From positions 1-33,198 of the forward strand of contig JAHCMJ010000011.1 in NCBI GenBank assembly GCA_019192485.1: a stretch of DNA of 33,198 nt, read 5' to 3'. This document shows positions 7,366 through 15,646 of this stretch, one piece after another (the stretch's first letter is position 1; every line of letters begins with the position of its first letter). A program made the position numbers and the translations under genes. Source of the stretch: Cyclobacteriaceae bacterium HetDA_MAG_MS6. GTDB taxonomy: Bacteria; Bacteroidota; Bacteroidia; Cytophagales; Cyclobacteriaceae. The notes beneath the pieces are model-generated. The model ran no database searches, was not told where the DNA came from, and saw nothing but the letters and a program-made list of their open reading frames with translations.

Positions 7366-7914
7366 ATGATTGCCGGAGTTAAAAAACGATTAATTAAGGT
7401 AGATGAGTATTATCGAATGGCGGAAGTGGGCATCATCAAGCCTGGCGATCATGTTGAGTTGATCAAAGGAGAAATTTTAGAAATGAGCCCTATTGGAAGT
7501 AGACATGCTGGCACTGTTAAAAAGCTGAATAAGTTATTCAACAGGTTATTTGATGATCAAGTTGTAATTGGAATCCAGGACCCGATTCGCGTTGATGAAG
7601 AAAACGAACCTGAACCCGACGTATCCATACTCAGTCCTCGAGAAGACAGTTATACAGGTAATCACCCTACTCCAGAAGATGTCATGGCTGTCATTGAAGT
7701 AGCAGATTCCTCCTACGAATATGATTTTCATGTCAAGTCTGAACTTTATGCAAATGCTGACATTCCAGAATATTGGCTGATCAATCTTGAAAAAAATCGA
7801 ATTGAAGTATATACTTCTCCTGTTTCAGGAAGCTACGGAAAGAAACAAGATTTCTTAAAAGGAGACAAGATTCCATTCTTGGATGCTTTAATTCCGGCGA
7901 GTGATATCATATGA
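7366..7914 (+). CDS. Uma2 family (DUF820) endonuclease-fold protein
   Basis: A Uma2/DUF820 protein of the PD-(D/E)XK nuclease superfamily; function unknown in most genomes. Seen: DEYYRMAEVGIIKPGDHVELIKGEI at the N-terminus, the acid-containing EPEPDVSIL and VIEVADSS segments, and KSELYANADIPEYWLIN, which is the family's lysine/helix signature. The track begins at a GTG (7291), but its first 25 residues are translated from a family A repeat and do not resemble the family. The ATG at 7366 gives a normal 182-residue protein and is preferred. The gene follows cysQ by 114 bp and has no evident link to sulfur metabolism. Confidence 0.82.
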   Translation: MIAGVKKRLIKVDEYYRMAEVGIIKPGDHVELIKGEILEMSPIGSRHAGTVKKLNKLFNRLFDDQVVIGIQDPIRVDEENEPEPDVSILSPREDSYTGNHPTPEDVMAVIEVADSSYEYDFHVKSELYANADIPEYWLINLEKNRIEVYTSPVSGSYGKKQDFLKGDKIPFLDALIPASDII

Positions 7915-7969
7915 TCTCTGCCTAAGTGTAAGAACAATGCAAGCGAGCCTGGAGGGTGTCTCAAAAGAC

Positions 7970-8053
7970 GTCATTTCGACCGTAAAGGAGAAATCCTATG
8001 CTTTTAAGTACCGAATATCAATAATTTGAGATTTCTCGATTCCTCGAAATGAC
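7970..8053. repeat. Imperfect inverted repeat (family C), GTCATTTCGA arms
   Basis: The left arm starts GTCATTTCGACCGTAAAGG and ends GAGAAATC (7970-7995); the right arm is GATTTCTCGATTCCTCGAAATGAC (8030-8053). The arms are ~25 nt with a few mismatches and a ~34-nt loop. This is a common style of dispersed palindrome in Bacteroidota genomes (from memory, not checked here). It could form a long RNA hairpin after the Uma2 gene. Confidence 0.6.
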
Positions 8054-8381
8054 CGGGCCGCGCAGGCTTGACTTTTGGATCCTTTGTGTCAAGACAAAGG
8101 ATGATAATCCCAATAGCCCCTTTATTCAAATTTTAGAAGTTGGAAAGTTTCAAGAAAACGATCTAGCACGTGACGCTCTGGATTATGTGACCTGCTTTTA
8201 GCTTAAGGAATGGTTGGTTTGATATCTTGGGCTTACCAGAAAATGGCTTACGGTGAAGGAGGGTGGGATGTCCACGAATAGTGTGGGCCATTCGAAGGTT
8301 GTGCGATAGCAGGCTAAAGGGCTGGCTTTGAGCGATTTAGTGTGGAGAATGGGCTTTATTCGTGGTGCCTTTTTCTTTTGT

Positions 8382-8416
8382 TTCGTTTTCTTTTGGAGCA
8401 AGCAAAAGAAAATGAA
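8382..8416. terminator. Strong hairpin, possible bidirectional terminator
   Basis: TTCGTTTTCTTTTG and CAAAAGAAAATGAA form a 14-bp stem with one G-T pair and a 7-nt loop (GAGCAAG). It is A/T-rich with T-runs on one side of each strand, so it could act as a terminator. It may equally be a dispersed repeat unit. Confidence 0.45.
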
Positions 8417-8636
8417 ATGCCATCGTAGAACCTCAATTTCATATTAAAATGGATTTCACCGGGTATTGATTTAATGTTTTTTGGAAGTTAAAAGCTGTAT
8501 CCCAGTCATAAGACGATTTTTCATATTGCTCGTAGGAGGGCAGAGAAGAAAATTTGGAGGGGTGTAGATGGCATCTACTTAGAGTCTCAGATTTTTCCGG
8601 TCTGCGCAGGCCAAACCGATTTTGAGGCCGCTGCAT

Positions 8637-8658
8637 TACTTTTTGGAAATGAAAAGTA
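8637..8658. repeat. Short inverted repeat TACTTTT...AAAAGTA
   Basis: 7-bp perfect arms around an 8-nt loop, close in style to the hairpin at 8382. No T-run follows, so a terminator role is doubtful. Confidence 0.3.
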
Positions 8659-8744
8659 GAGGATCTGTTTCTTAACAATAATTTTAACTCATGAGGTGAA
8701 GAAGAAACCTGTTTGTGTTACTTCTCAAAACCCAGTCCATTTCA

Positions 8745-8774
8745 TTGCTCAATACTTTTTTCTCCATACCTTTG
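8745..8774 (+). promoter_or_regulatory. Bacteroidota-type promoter of the export operon
   Basis: A TTG at 8745-8747, exactly 19 bases, then TACCTTTG at 8767-8774. This matches the Bacteroidota sigma-factor consensus TTG-N19-TAnnTTTG. Transcription would start near 8780, leaving a leader of about 45 nt before the ATG at 8827. It fits the first gene after a long non-coding spacer. Confidence 0.7.
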
Positions 8775-8826
8775 CAGCCGATTTTAAATATCAATACTTC
8801 CTTGCGACGAAGTTATTGGCGGGTGA

Positions 8827-11301
8827 ATGAAACAACTACAACTGGCAAAGCAATTTTTATTTTTCTTGAGTATACTGGTTGCTTGCAACCTGAAAGCGCA
8901 GCAATTAGATCCATCTAATTTACAGAATCTAAATGTTGACGAACTTACTGACGAACAGGTGCAGAAGTTTGTGGATCAGGTTGAATCTAATGGGTACACG
9001 GAGGATCAACTGTTACTGCTGGCAAAAACCCGGGGAGTTTCCGATATCCAAATCCAAAAATTAAGACAACGTATTGCTAAACTACAATCCGGGAGATCAC
9101 AGACTACCGATGTGCCTAGCACAGATCGTTTAAGGGAAGACCTCGGTGTTGAGAATAGAAGGCTAGCTAACGATCCTTTTGCTTTAATAATCCCAGAAGA
9201 AAAAGAGGAAGACTCCGAAGAGCTGGAGATTTTCGGACTATCTTTTTTCAAAAATGAGAACCTCACCTTTGAGCCTAGCCTAAATATCCCCACTCCGAAA
9301 AACTATCAGATCAGTGCGGGAGACGAGATCATCATAGATGTATGGGGAGCTTCGGAGCAGACCTATCAACTAACTGTTTCTCCCGAAGGGTCGATTCGCA
9401 TCACTGGCCTAGGGCCTATATACTTAAATGGACTCACTGTTGATCGAGCTACCAGAAGAATAAAGGCTCGCCTCAAATCGATTTACAGCACGCTAGGAGA
9501 GAACACTTTTGCCGATGTCAGCTTAGGCAAGACCCGCTCCATCAAGGTGCACGTAGTGGGCGAAGTAGAACGTCCTGGAACATATCTCGTCTCTTCATTC
9601 GCAACAGCTTTCAATGCGCTTTACCAGGCCGGCGGACCGACAAAGTCTGGATCTTTACGGGATATTCGAGTTTTTCGAGGAGGTCAAAAAATCGGTACCT
9701 TAGATGCTTATCGCTATCTATCAGATGGGTTAAGTGACGGGTTGATTTTGAAAGACCAAGATGTCATTTCTGTGCAACCTTATGGCGATCGAGTCAAGAT
9801 TTTAGGAGAGGTGAAACGCCCTTCTATTTATGAAATCAGTCCGGAGGAATCTGTGGAGCAGGCCATCAATTATGCAGGTGGATTTACGGAGAAGGCATTT
9901 ACAGAACGACTAAATATCAGGAGAAACGATGGTAACTTTAAGAAAATGGTAACTGTAGATAGAATTCAATTTGGGAATACTGCTATGCAAGGAGGCGATG
10001 AAGTGACAGTTTCTCTAATTTCCAATCAATTCAAAAATCGTGTCACCATTGAAGGAGCCGTGTACCAACCAGGCGAATATGCTTGGTCAGAAGGTTTGAC
10101 ATTAAGCCAGTTATTAGAACAAGCCCAAGGACTTCAACCTGACGCCTTTAAAGATAGAGCAATTATTGTTAGGCAGAATGATGATTTCACACTTTCGAAT
10201 ACTTCGATCTCATTAAACGAGGTAATGGATGGTGAGAAAGATTATCAGCTTCAAAACGAAGACTTGATCACCATTAAATCGATCTTTGATTTACGCGAAG
10301 CGTATTTTGTGAGAGTGGAAGGCGAAGTTCTCAAACCAGGAAGATATCCATACATCGCAGGCCAAACTGTGGAAGACTTGGTTTATCTGGCAGGAGGTTT
10401 TAAAGAATCAGCCGCAAAGTCATCAATAGAAGTCGCTAGAAGGGTTGGTGAGCAAAACAATCAAAACCAGCAAGCCTCTGCGGAGATTTTTCAATTCCCT
10501 ATTCAAGAGTCACTGGCAGTTGCTGCAGAAGATGCTCAGTTCGAATTGCAAGCTTTTGACTTAGTGGTCATTCGAAAAAGTCCTTTTTTCGAGGATCAAT
10601 CTATGATTGAAGTAGAAGGTGAAGTGCAATTTCCAGGTAAATATGCGCTACGATCTAAAGAAGAACGAATTTCAGACATTATTAAAAGATCCGGTGGACT
10701 GACATCTTTTGCTTACGCCAAAGGCGCAACCTTGATCCGACAAACAGAGTATTATGCCACAGACGAGGATGGAGGCGATACCAGGGCCCGTATTAGACGG
10801 CAAGAACTCGGAGAATTATTGGAGAGAGACACTTTACTTGATAAAAGTCAACAAGACTTTAAAAAGCAAGAGCCAATCGGAATCCAATTAGAGGAAGTGC
10901 TAAAGAATCCGAAGTCCAAGTATGATCTGCTTTTGAAAGAAGGAGATGTGATCAGCATACCTAAAGAGCTGCAGACGGTAAGGGTACGAGGTGAGGTACT
11001 TTACCCGAGCAATATAAGGTTTGATAATGGCATGTCTTTCAAATCCTACATTGCTCGAGCAGGAGGATTTAGCGATCAAGCTCGCCGAAAGAAATCGTAT
11101 GTTATTTATGCCAATGGGTCTGCCAAAAAAACCGGGTCATTTTTGTGGTGGAAAACTTATCCAAGAGTCGAACCGGGAGCGGAGGTGATAGTGCCTGAAA
11201 AGCCTCAGAAAAGAAAGTTAACGCCCCAAGAAGTTTTGGGAATCACAACCGGCGTTGCAACTTTAGGGCTGTTGGTTAATCAGATTGTCAATCAACTTTA
11301 G
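8827..11301 (+). CDS. Wza-like polysaccharide export protein with six SLBB domains
   Basis: An 824-residue outer-membrane polysaccharide export protein, probably the channel for the glycan assembled by this locus. It has an N-terminal signal sequence ending LVAC (residues 17-20), which could be a lipobox; signal peptidase I cleavage after NLKA is the alternative. The Poly_export domain begins near NYQISAGDEIIIDVWG. Six SLBB repeats follow, recognisable by V-x-G-E-V-x-x-P-G plus a later AGG: VVGEVERPGTY, ILGEVKRPSIY, IEGAVYQPGEY, VEGEVLKPGRY, VEGEVQFPGKY and VRGEVLYPSN. E. coli Wza (~380 residues) has far fewer; long multi-SLBB forms are usual in Bacteroidota. A hydrophobic segment lies near the C-terminus (GITTGVATLGLLVNQIV). 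It is co-transcribed with the Wzz gene (46 bp gap). Confidence 0.92.
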   Translation: MKQLQLAKQFLFFLSILVACNLKAQQLDPSNLQNLNVDELTDEQVQKFVDQVESNGYTEDQLLLLAKTRGVSDIQIQKLRQRIAKLQSGRSQTTDVPSTDRLREDLGVENRRLANDPFALIIPEEKEEDSEELEIFGLSFFKNENLTFEPSLNIPTPKNYQISAGDEIIIDVWGASEQTYQLTVSPEGSIRITGLGPIYLNGLTVDRATRRIKARLKSIYSTLGENTFADVSLGKTRSIKVHVVGEVERPGTYLVSSFATAFNALYQAGGPTKSGSLRDIRVFRGGQKIGTLDAYRYLSDGLSDGLILKDQDVISVQPYGDRVKILGEVKRPSIYEISPEESVEQAINYAGGFTEKAFTERLNIRRNDGNFKKMVTVDRIQFGNTAMQGGDEVTVSLISNQFKNRVTIEGAVYQPGEYAWSEGLTLSQLLEQAQGLQPDAFKDRAIIVRQNDDFTLSNTSISLNEVMDGEKDYQLQNEDLITIKSIFDLREAYFVRVEGEVLKPGRYPYIAGQTVEDLVYLAGGFKESAAKSSIEVARRVGEQNNQNQQASAEIFQFPIQESLAVAAEDAQFELQAFDLVVIRKSPFFEDQSMIEVEGEVQFPGKYALRSKEERISDIIKRSGGLTSFAYAKGATLIRQTEYYATDEDGGDTRARIRRQELGELLERDTLLDKSQQDFKKQEPIGIQLEEVLKNPKSKYDLLLKEGDVISIPKELQTVRVRGEVLYPSNIRFDNGMSFKSYIARAGGFSDQARRKKSYVIYANGSAKKTGSFLWWKTYPRVEPGAEVIVPEKPQKRKLTPQEVLGITTGVATLGLLVNQIVNQL

Positions 11302-11347
11302 AGATGTACGGCGTCATAGGTGCTAATGATTCTGGCAATTGAGTAAA

Positions 11348-12427
11348 ATGAGCGAAAACAAGGAGCAAAAAAGGAATGTAGTTAGCGAAGACGAAATTGA
11401 CTTGATAGAGCTAGCCAAAGTCATTTGGTCCAGGCGAATATTTATTGCTAAAGTCGCTGGATTATTTGTTATTGTAGGTTTAGTTGTGGCATTCACTTCT
11501 AAAGTAGAATACGAAGCTTCTTGTAAGCTGTTGCCAGAAAGCCAGGAAGGAGCAAAAGGAAGTTTAGGAGGGTTAAGTGGTCTAGCAGGTTTAGCGGGAA
11601 TTAACCTCGATGCTGGCTCATCTGGAGTTTTGTCACCGGAAATATATCCGGAACTGGTTAACAGTGCTCTTTTTTTAGACAAGCTGATGGATACTCCTAT
11701 ATATTTTGAAAAAAAGGATACTACAGTTACCAGTTTTAAGTATTTCAAGGAAATAGATCGCCCTTCCCTGTTTGGAGTAATAGCGGGATATACCATAGGA
11801 CTACCTGGAAAAATAAGAGGTCTTTTTAGTAGTTCAGATGAATTAGCATTGAATGACTATGATCTGGTTCGCTTTTCGAAAAAAGACTGGGGAATCATTG
11901 AAAATTACAAGGATCGTCTATCCGTTTCAGTAGACTCAAAGACTGGAATAATCAGCATTTCCGTTGAAATGCCTGATCCGGTTGCTGCCGCTAAAGTTAC
12001 AGATTTGCTGTTAAAAGAATTAACACAAAGTGTGATCGACTACAAGATTGAAAAGTCGCAGATAAATCTGAAATTTATTCAGGAACGTTTCGAAGAGGCA
12101 AAGTTGGTCTATGAATCGAAACAAAGCCAATTAGCAAGATTTATCGATCGCAATCGAAATATCTCGAATTCAATCATCCAGATAGAATATGAGCGACTTC
12201 AAAATGAGTTAAACATTGCTTTTGAGGTTTACAAAGGGTTGGCCACTCAACTAGAGCAAGCAAAAATTAAAGTGAAAGAAGAAACACCGGTTTTTACGGT
12301 TTTAGAACCAGTGAGAGTACCAGAAGATAAAGTAAGGCCAAGGAGAGCTATTATTTTGATTCTCTGGTTATTCTTTGGAATCTTAGTTGGGTCCCTTTTC
12401 TCAACCCTCAAGAATTTACCGTCGTAA
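11348..12427 (+). CDS. Wzz-type chain-length determinant / polysaccharide co-polymerase
   Basis: A 359-residue inner-membrane protein of the Wzz/GNVR family that sets polymer length. It has two transmembrane segments, at about residues 30-50 (IAKVAGLFVIVGLVVAF) and at the C-terminus (AIILILWLFFGILVGSLF). A long periplasmic coiled-coil region lies between them (FEEAKLVYESKQSQLARFID onward). The Pro-rich EPVRVPEDKVRPRR before TM2 is typical. No cytoplasmic tyrosine kinase domain is fused and none lies nearby. The track uses a TTG at 11339; the ATG at 11348 (codon 4) is preferred. Confidence 0.88.
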   Translation: MSENKEQKRNVVSEDEIDLIELAKVIWSRRIFIAKVAGLFVIVGLVVAFTSKVEYEASCKLLPESQEGAKGSLGGLSGLAGLAGINLDAGSSGVLSPEIYPELVNSALFLDKLMDTPIYFEKKDTTVTSFKYFKEIDRPSLFGVIAGYTIGLPGKIRGLFSSSDELALNDYDLVRFSKKDWGIIENYKDRLSVSVDSKTGIISISVEMPDPVAAAKVTDLLLKELTQSVIDYKIEKSQINLKFIQERFEEAKLVYESKQSQLARFIDRNRNISNSIIQIEYERLQNELNIAFEVYKGLATQLEQAKIKVKEETPVFTVLEPVRVPEDKVRPRRAIILILWLFFGILVGSLFSTLKNLPS

Positions 12428-12667
12428 ATGCTCAATGAGGATCAAATAGCTGATTGGAACAATGTGGTTTGGGGAGCAGATTTTAACTCAATAATATCGT
12501 TTGCTAAGGATAAATTTGGCAATCGATTGGTCGTCACATCTTCTTTTCGGACTCAAAGTCTCCCACTTTTGCATCTTCTTTCTGATGGACAGGAGAGTTA
12601 TCGATAATCTTTTTAGATACGGGATTTCATTTTTAAAGAAATAATTGAGTTTCGTGATGTGCTATTA
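12428..12667 (+). pseudogene. cysH: Remnant of PAPS reductase cysH
   Basis: An ATG directly after the Wzz stop opens a 59-codon frame with SIISFAKDKFGNRLVVTSSF and TQSLPLLHLLS, the N-terminal part of phosphoadenylylsulfate reductase (PP-loop family). In the next frame IIFLDTGFHF follows, then after another shift KEIIEFRDVL. Together these match the CysH core ...FLDTGFHFPETxxFRDxL. There are two frame changes (near 12600 and 12634), and the C-terminal half with the iron-sulfur cysteines or ECGLH motif is missing. PAPS reductase produces sulfite, the sulfur donor for the sulfoquinovose synthase encoded 3 kb downstream. The identification rests on motif recall, without a search. Confidence 0.7.
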
Positions 12668-12741
12668 ATAAGTCACTTGATCTTGGTGAGTTTACATTTG
12701 ACAGGATCGTAAGTAAAGATCATAAGCTGAATTTACTGGAT

Positions 12742-14212
12742 ATGAAAAGAGAAAGAAGATATTTCGACAAGGATTATGAAGAGATGGTGGTCATTCTATG
12801 CTTGACTGGAGAATCCCCAAAAGAAGTAGCCGATGAACTTAGGAATAAGACCTGAGTTGGTAAGACGTTGGAGAAGGGAATATGTAGTACTCCCTAAAAA
12901 TCGGGCCATTGGCTTAGTTAAAATTGAAACGGCTAAATTGACTAAGACCGATGAAGAGAACACGACGAAAATTTACGCCTGACTTCAAAGCCAGAGTGGC
13001 TGTTGAAGCGATCAAAGAACACCGAACACTTGCAGAACTTTCGAAGCATTTTGAAGTAAGTCCTGTGGTGATTTCCAGATGGAAAAAAGAGTTTCTGGAG
13101 AATATGTCTAAGGCCTTTGGAGAAAAATCTGATAACGAGGAAGGTACCGTCGATACAGAGAAGCTCTATGCCCAAATAGGTCAGCTGAAGGTGGAGAATG
13201 ATTTTCTAAAAAAAAGCTTGAAGAAAACCGGGCTATGAGTGAACATAACCCCAGATCAGGAGGAAATAGCGAGACTTAAGAAGGAATTAAAGGATGCTCA
13301 AATCGAACGAGAGATCATAAAAAGGTCATAAGTATCTTCTCTAAGGGAGACAACAAATACTCAAATTCATCAGGGATATAACCACATGTTTGGAGTTTAG
13401 AAGATGTGTAAAGTTTTCAAGATAAGTCGAAGTGGTTACTATGACTGGTTGGGTCGAAATCAGGACATTATACGAAGGCAGTAAATGCAGGTATGGGAGT
13501 CCTAAGATTACCGATGAACTTCGGGACTTTGGTTGGGTTGTTTCTCGCCCTCGAGTAGCTCGGATCATACGTTCAGAGCCTAGAAGTATAATCTGCAAAA
13601 AGTTCAGAGGGATGACCACAGATTCTCGCCATAACCTTCCAGTAGCTGGAAATCTCCTGAACAGAGACTTTGAAGCCATTGCCCCATCGCAAAAATGGGT
13701 TTCCGATATTACTTATATCTCAACAGCTCAGGGTTGAGTGTACCCGACCATGGTGGTGGACTTGTTTGACCAAAAGATCATCGGATGGTCAGTGAGTACT
13801 TCCATGACTACTCAGGCTGCCATATTGGCCACCTGGAGAATGGCCAGATTAAAACACAAGGATAGCACCTAATATGATATTCCATTCAGATCAAGGTATT
13901 CAATATGCCTCCTACGCATTTAGTGATAAGCTCAAGAGCTAAGGGGTCATACAGAGCATGAGCAGACAAGGAAATTGTTGGAACAATGCCGTAGCAGAGA
14001 GCTTCTTCAAAAACTAAAGTCTGAAATGGTCAAACATATGAAGTTTTACTCCACCCTTCATGTCAGAAAATAACTGTTCGAGTTCATAGAAATCTGGTAC
14101 AGTAGAAAAAGAAAACACGCATACTTGGAATGTAAAACTCCCAAGCAATGTGGAAATGTAAATTATTCAAAATGCGCTTGACTATCTGTCCAGTTTTTTG
14201 TTGCAAATCCAC
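12742..14212 (+). pseudogene. Decayed IS3-family insertion sequence (orfA + orfB)
   Basis: Remains of an IS3-type transposase in several frames. OrfA begins MKRERRYFDKDYEEMVV and contains LTGESPKEVADEL; one extra base near 12840 shifts the frame to GIRPELVRRWRREY. It resumes at 13239 with TPDQEEIARLKKELKDAQIE. OrfB pieces include FKISRSGYYDWL, SQKWVSDITYIS (first catalytic Asp), VVDLFDQKIIGWS, then in other frames FHSDQGIQYAS-like and AESFFK-like stretches with the remaining D and E. At least six stops or shifts make it inactive. A likely right end is CTGTCCAGTTTTTTGTTGCA at 14186-14205. I found no matching left inverted repeat, so the left end may be lost. Confidence 0.8.
12951..13238 (+). 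CDS. IS3-family transposase OrfA (orphan, nested)
   Basis: An intact 95-residue OrfA-type helix-turn-helix protein: RRKFTPDFKARVAVEAIKEHRTLAELSKHFEVSPVVISRWKKEF, then a coiled-coil tail LYAQIGQLKVENDFLKKSL. It belongs to a different IS3 subgroup from the surrounding orfA and has no orfB of its own. It sits exactly where the first orfA breaks off and resumes. It may be the leftover of a nested insertion, or of recombination between two elements. It is probably not functional alone, because OrfA needs the OrfB catalytic part. Confidence 0.75.
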   Translation: MKRTRRKFTPDFKARVAVEAIKEHRTLAELSKHFEVSPVVISRWKKEFLENMSKAFGEKSDNEEGTVDTEKLYAQIGQLKVENDFLKKSLKKTGL

Positions 14213-14222
14213 TTGATGCGGT

Positions 14223-14247
14223 AGCCTTACTAGAAAATAGTAAGGCT
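14223..14247. terminator. Perfect 10-bp hairpin after the IS remnant
   Basis: AGCCTTACTA-GAAAA-TAGTAAGGCT is a perfect stem with a 5-nt loop. There is no long T-run on the + side, so termination efficiency is uncertain. It could insulate the operon at 14645 from read-through. Confidence 0.45.
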
Positions 14248-14280
14248 TCAATGCTTGCTTAAAAAGAAGAGTTTAATTTT

Positions 14281-14580
14281 TGAGATGGGACTCAAAAAAG
14301 ATCAATAACTTGAATTCATACGACCACTATGGCTATTTTGAATTGTATTAAGAATACTGGCGGACATAGTGAACTTGTAAAGGATATTGATCAGGAAATA
14401 ACTATACCATGGGAAAAGACAAGATACTTCAAGAGATTGATCCAGAGGTTGAGCTTGGGTTTATTGATCAAGATATGAGAACTAGATTTGATATCTACCT
14501 CCTAAATTCATCCAATTTAATCCTAATTTAATGAGTGAACTATTTAAAATGATTTCGACATACAGCCTTTGGCATGAATC
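14281..14580 (+). pseudogene. Unidentified coding remnant
   Basis: Short open pieces in different frames look protein-like: MGKDKILQEIDPEVELGFIDQ with DMRTRFDIYLL following, then after a shift MSELFKMISTYSLWHES ending in a stop at 14579-ish. They suggest the broken 3' end of a gene. I do not recognise the family. The remaining sequence up to 14644 is AT-rich and probably holds the promoter of the next operon, but no clear TTG-N19-TAnnTTTG match was found. Confidence 0.3.
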
Positions 14581-14644
14581 TAATTAAAATACGATCACAA
14601 AAGTTTAGATTTACACGATAAATTCAATTTGTCGCATAATCAAT

Positions 14645-15646
14645 ATGAATAACTGGAAAAACCAAAGAGTGCTTGTTACTGGTGCATGTGGCACCGTAGG
14701 GCAGGAACTTATAAATCAATTAGTAATCTTAGAACCAAGTAAAATAGTTGGGATAGACAATAATGAAAGTGAATTATTTTTCCTTTCAGAGAGATACAAA
14801 GAAAATCCAGTTGTCGATATTTCTATTTGTGATATCAGGGAAAGGGATCACTTAATTAGATTATTTGAAGATATTGACATTGTACTACATACCGCTGCAT
14901 TAAAACATGTTATAATAAATGAGAAGAACCCATCAGAGGCGATTTTAACTAACATAATTGGTACTCAGAACGTCATTGAAGCTAGCAAAGTCAATAACGT
15001 TAAAAGAGTAATCTATACGTCTAGTGATAAAGCTGTCAATCCAACCAACGTCATGGGTACTTCTAAATTAATGGGAGAACGATTGATTTCTGCAGCTAAT
15101 TCCTTCAAGCAAGGTATGCCCATTTTTTCTTCGACTCGCTTTGGTAACGTGATGGGGTCTAATGGGAGTGTCATTCCGATTTTTAAGCAACAAATCGGCA
15201 ATGGTAAACCTATTACTATTACTGATGAAGGTATGACTCGATTTATAATGACTTTGAAAGAGGCGTCCAGTCTAGTAATGGAGAGCGTCTTCCTTGCAAA
15301 AGGTGGGGAGGTTTTTGTGACAAAAATGCCGACAATTAGAATTATTGATCTTGCAGATGCAATGATTTCCGAACTATCCCCGAATAGGCCTATTTATAAA
15401 CAAATCATCGGTGCTAAGCCGGGAGAGAAGCTCTACGAAGAATTGATGAATGAGGAAGAAGTAAGAAGAACCCTTGAGCTAGAAAAATATTTTGTTGTAA
15501 AACCTGCTTTTCAGATGAAATCTTCAATCTATAATTATGATGGTGTAATCTCAGAATCATTAGACAAAATATACCGATCTGATAAAGAGCTATTAATGAG
15601 TGTAGAGGAATTAAGTAACTATTTAAAATCTAATCAATTACTATGA
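14645..15646 (+). CDS. CapD/FlaA1-type nucleotide-sugar dehydratase (Polysacc_synt_2)
   Basis: A 333-residue soluble SDR of the UDP-GlcNAc 4,6-dehydratase group (short FlaA1/PseB-like form, without the membrane domain of full CapD). Seen: VLVTGACGTVGQEL (Rossmann), IVLHTAALKHV, TSSDKAVNPTNVMGTSK and STRFGNVMGSNGSVIP, all diagnostic. Met replaces Tyr in the YxxxK motif (NVMGTSK), which is normal for this family. It probably makes a 4-keto-6-deoxy UDP-HexNAc intermediate; which sugar finally results cannot be told. It is the first gene of the long operon and overlaps sqdB by 4 bp (ATGA). Confidence 0.87.
   Translation: MNNWKNQRVLVTGACGTVGQELINQLVILEPSKIVGIDNNESELFFLSERYKENPVVDISICDIRERDHLIRLFEDIDIVLHTAALKHVIINEKNPSEAILTNIIGTQNVIEASKVNNVKRVIYTSSDKAVNPTNVMGTSKLMGERLISAANSFKQGMPIFSSTRFGNVMGSNGSVIPIFKQQIGNGKPITITDEGMTRFIMTLKEASSLVMESVFLAKGGEVFVTKMPTIRIIDLADAMISELSPNRPIYKQIIGAKPGEKLYEELMNEEEVRRTLELEKYFVVKPAFQMKSSIYNYDGVISESLDKIYRSDKELLMSVEELSNYLKSNQLL

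Larger units (their letters stand above)
7915..8744. other. Repeat-rich non-coding spacer between the cys/Uma2 genes and the export operon
   Basis: About 830 bp with no convincing gene. It holds the family C inverted repeat (7970-8053), a 14-bp-stem hairpin (8382-8416) and a smaller hairpin (8637-8658). The two minus-strand ORFs here (67 and 79 codons) are low-quality, overlap the hairpins and match no family I know. The stretch 8060-8380 shows nothing I can interpret. Confidence 0.55.

Noticed and set aside
7970-8053. Family C inverted repeat considered as a tRNA-like or attenuator structure
   Set aside because: No cloverleaf arms, anticodon loop or T-loop sequence, and it is not in front of a gene it could regulate.
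8198-8678. Two minus-strand ORFs of 67 and 79 codons in the spacer before the export operon
   Set aside because: No recognisable domain, they cover hairpin repeats, and the composition looks non-coding. All other genes in the window are on the + strand.
8715-8918. 67-codon + strand ORF overlapping the export protein start
   Set aside because: It runs through the promoter and into the wza-like gene in another frame; the 824-residue protein has a proper signal sequence and explains the region.
11323-11796. 157-codon minus-strand ORF opposite the Wzz gene
   Set aside because: It is the longest antisense ORF but lies fully over a well-supported Wzz coding region and resembles no family, so it is a shadow frame.
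13432-13737. 101-codon ORF listed in the track as a possible gene
   Set aside because: It is a surviving segment of the broken IS3 orfB, ending at a stop right after the first catalytic Asp region.
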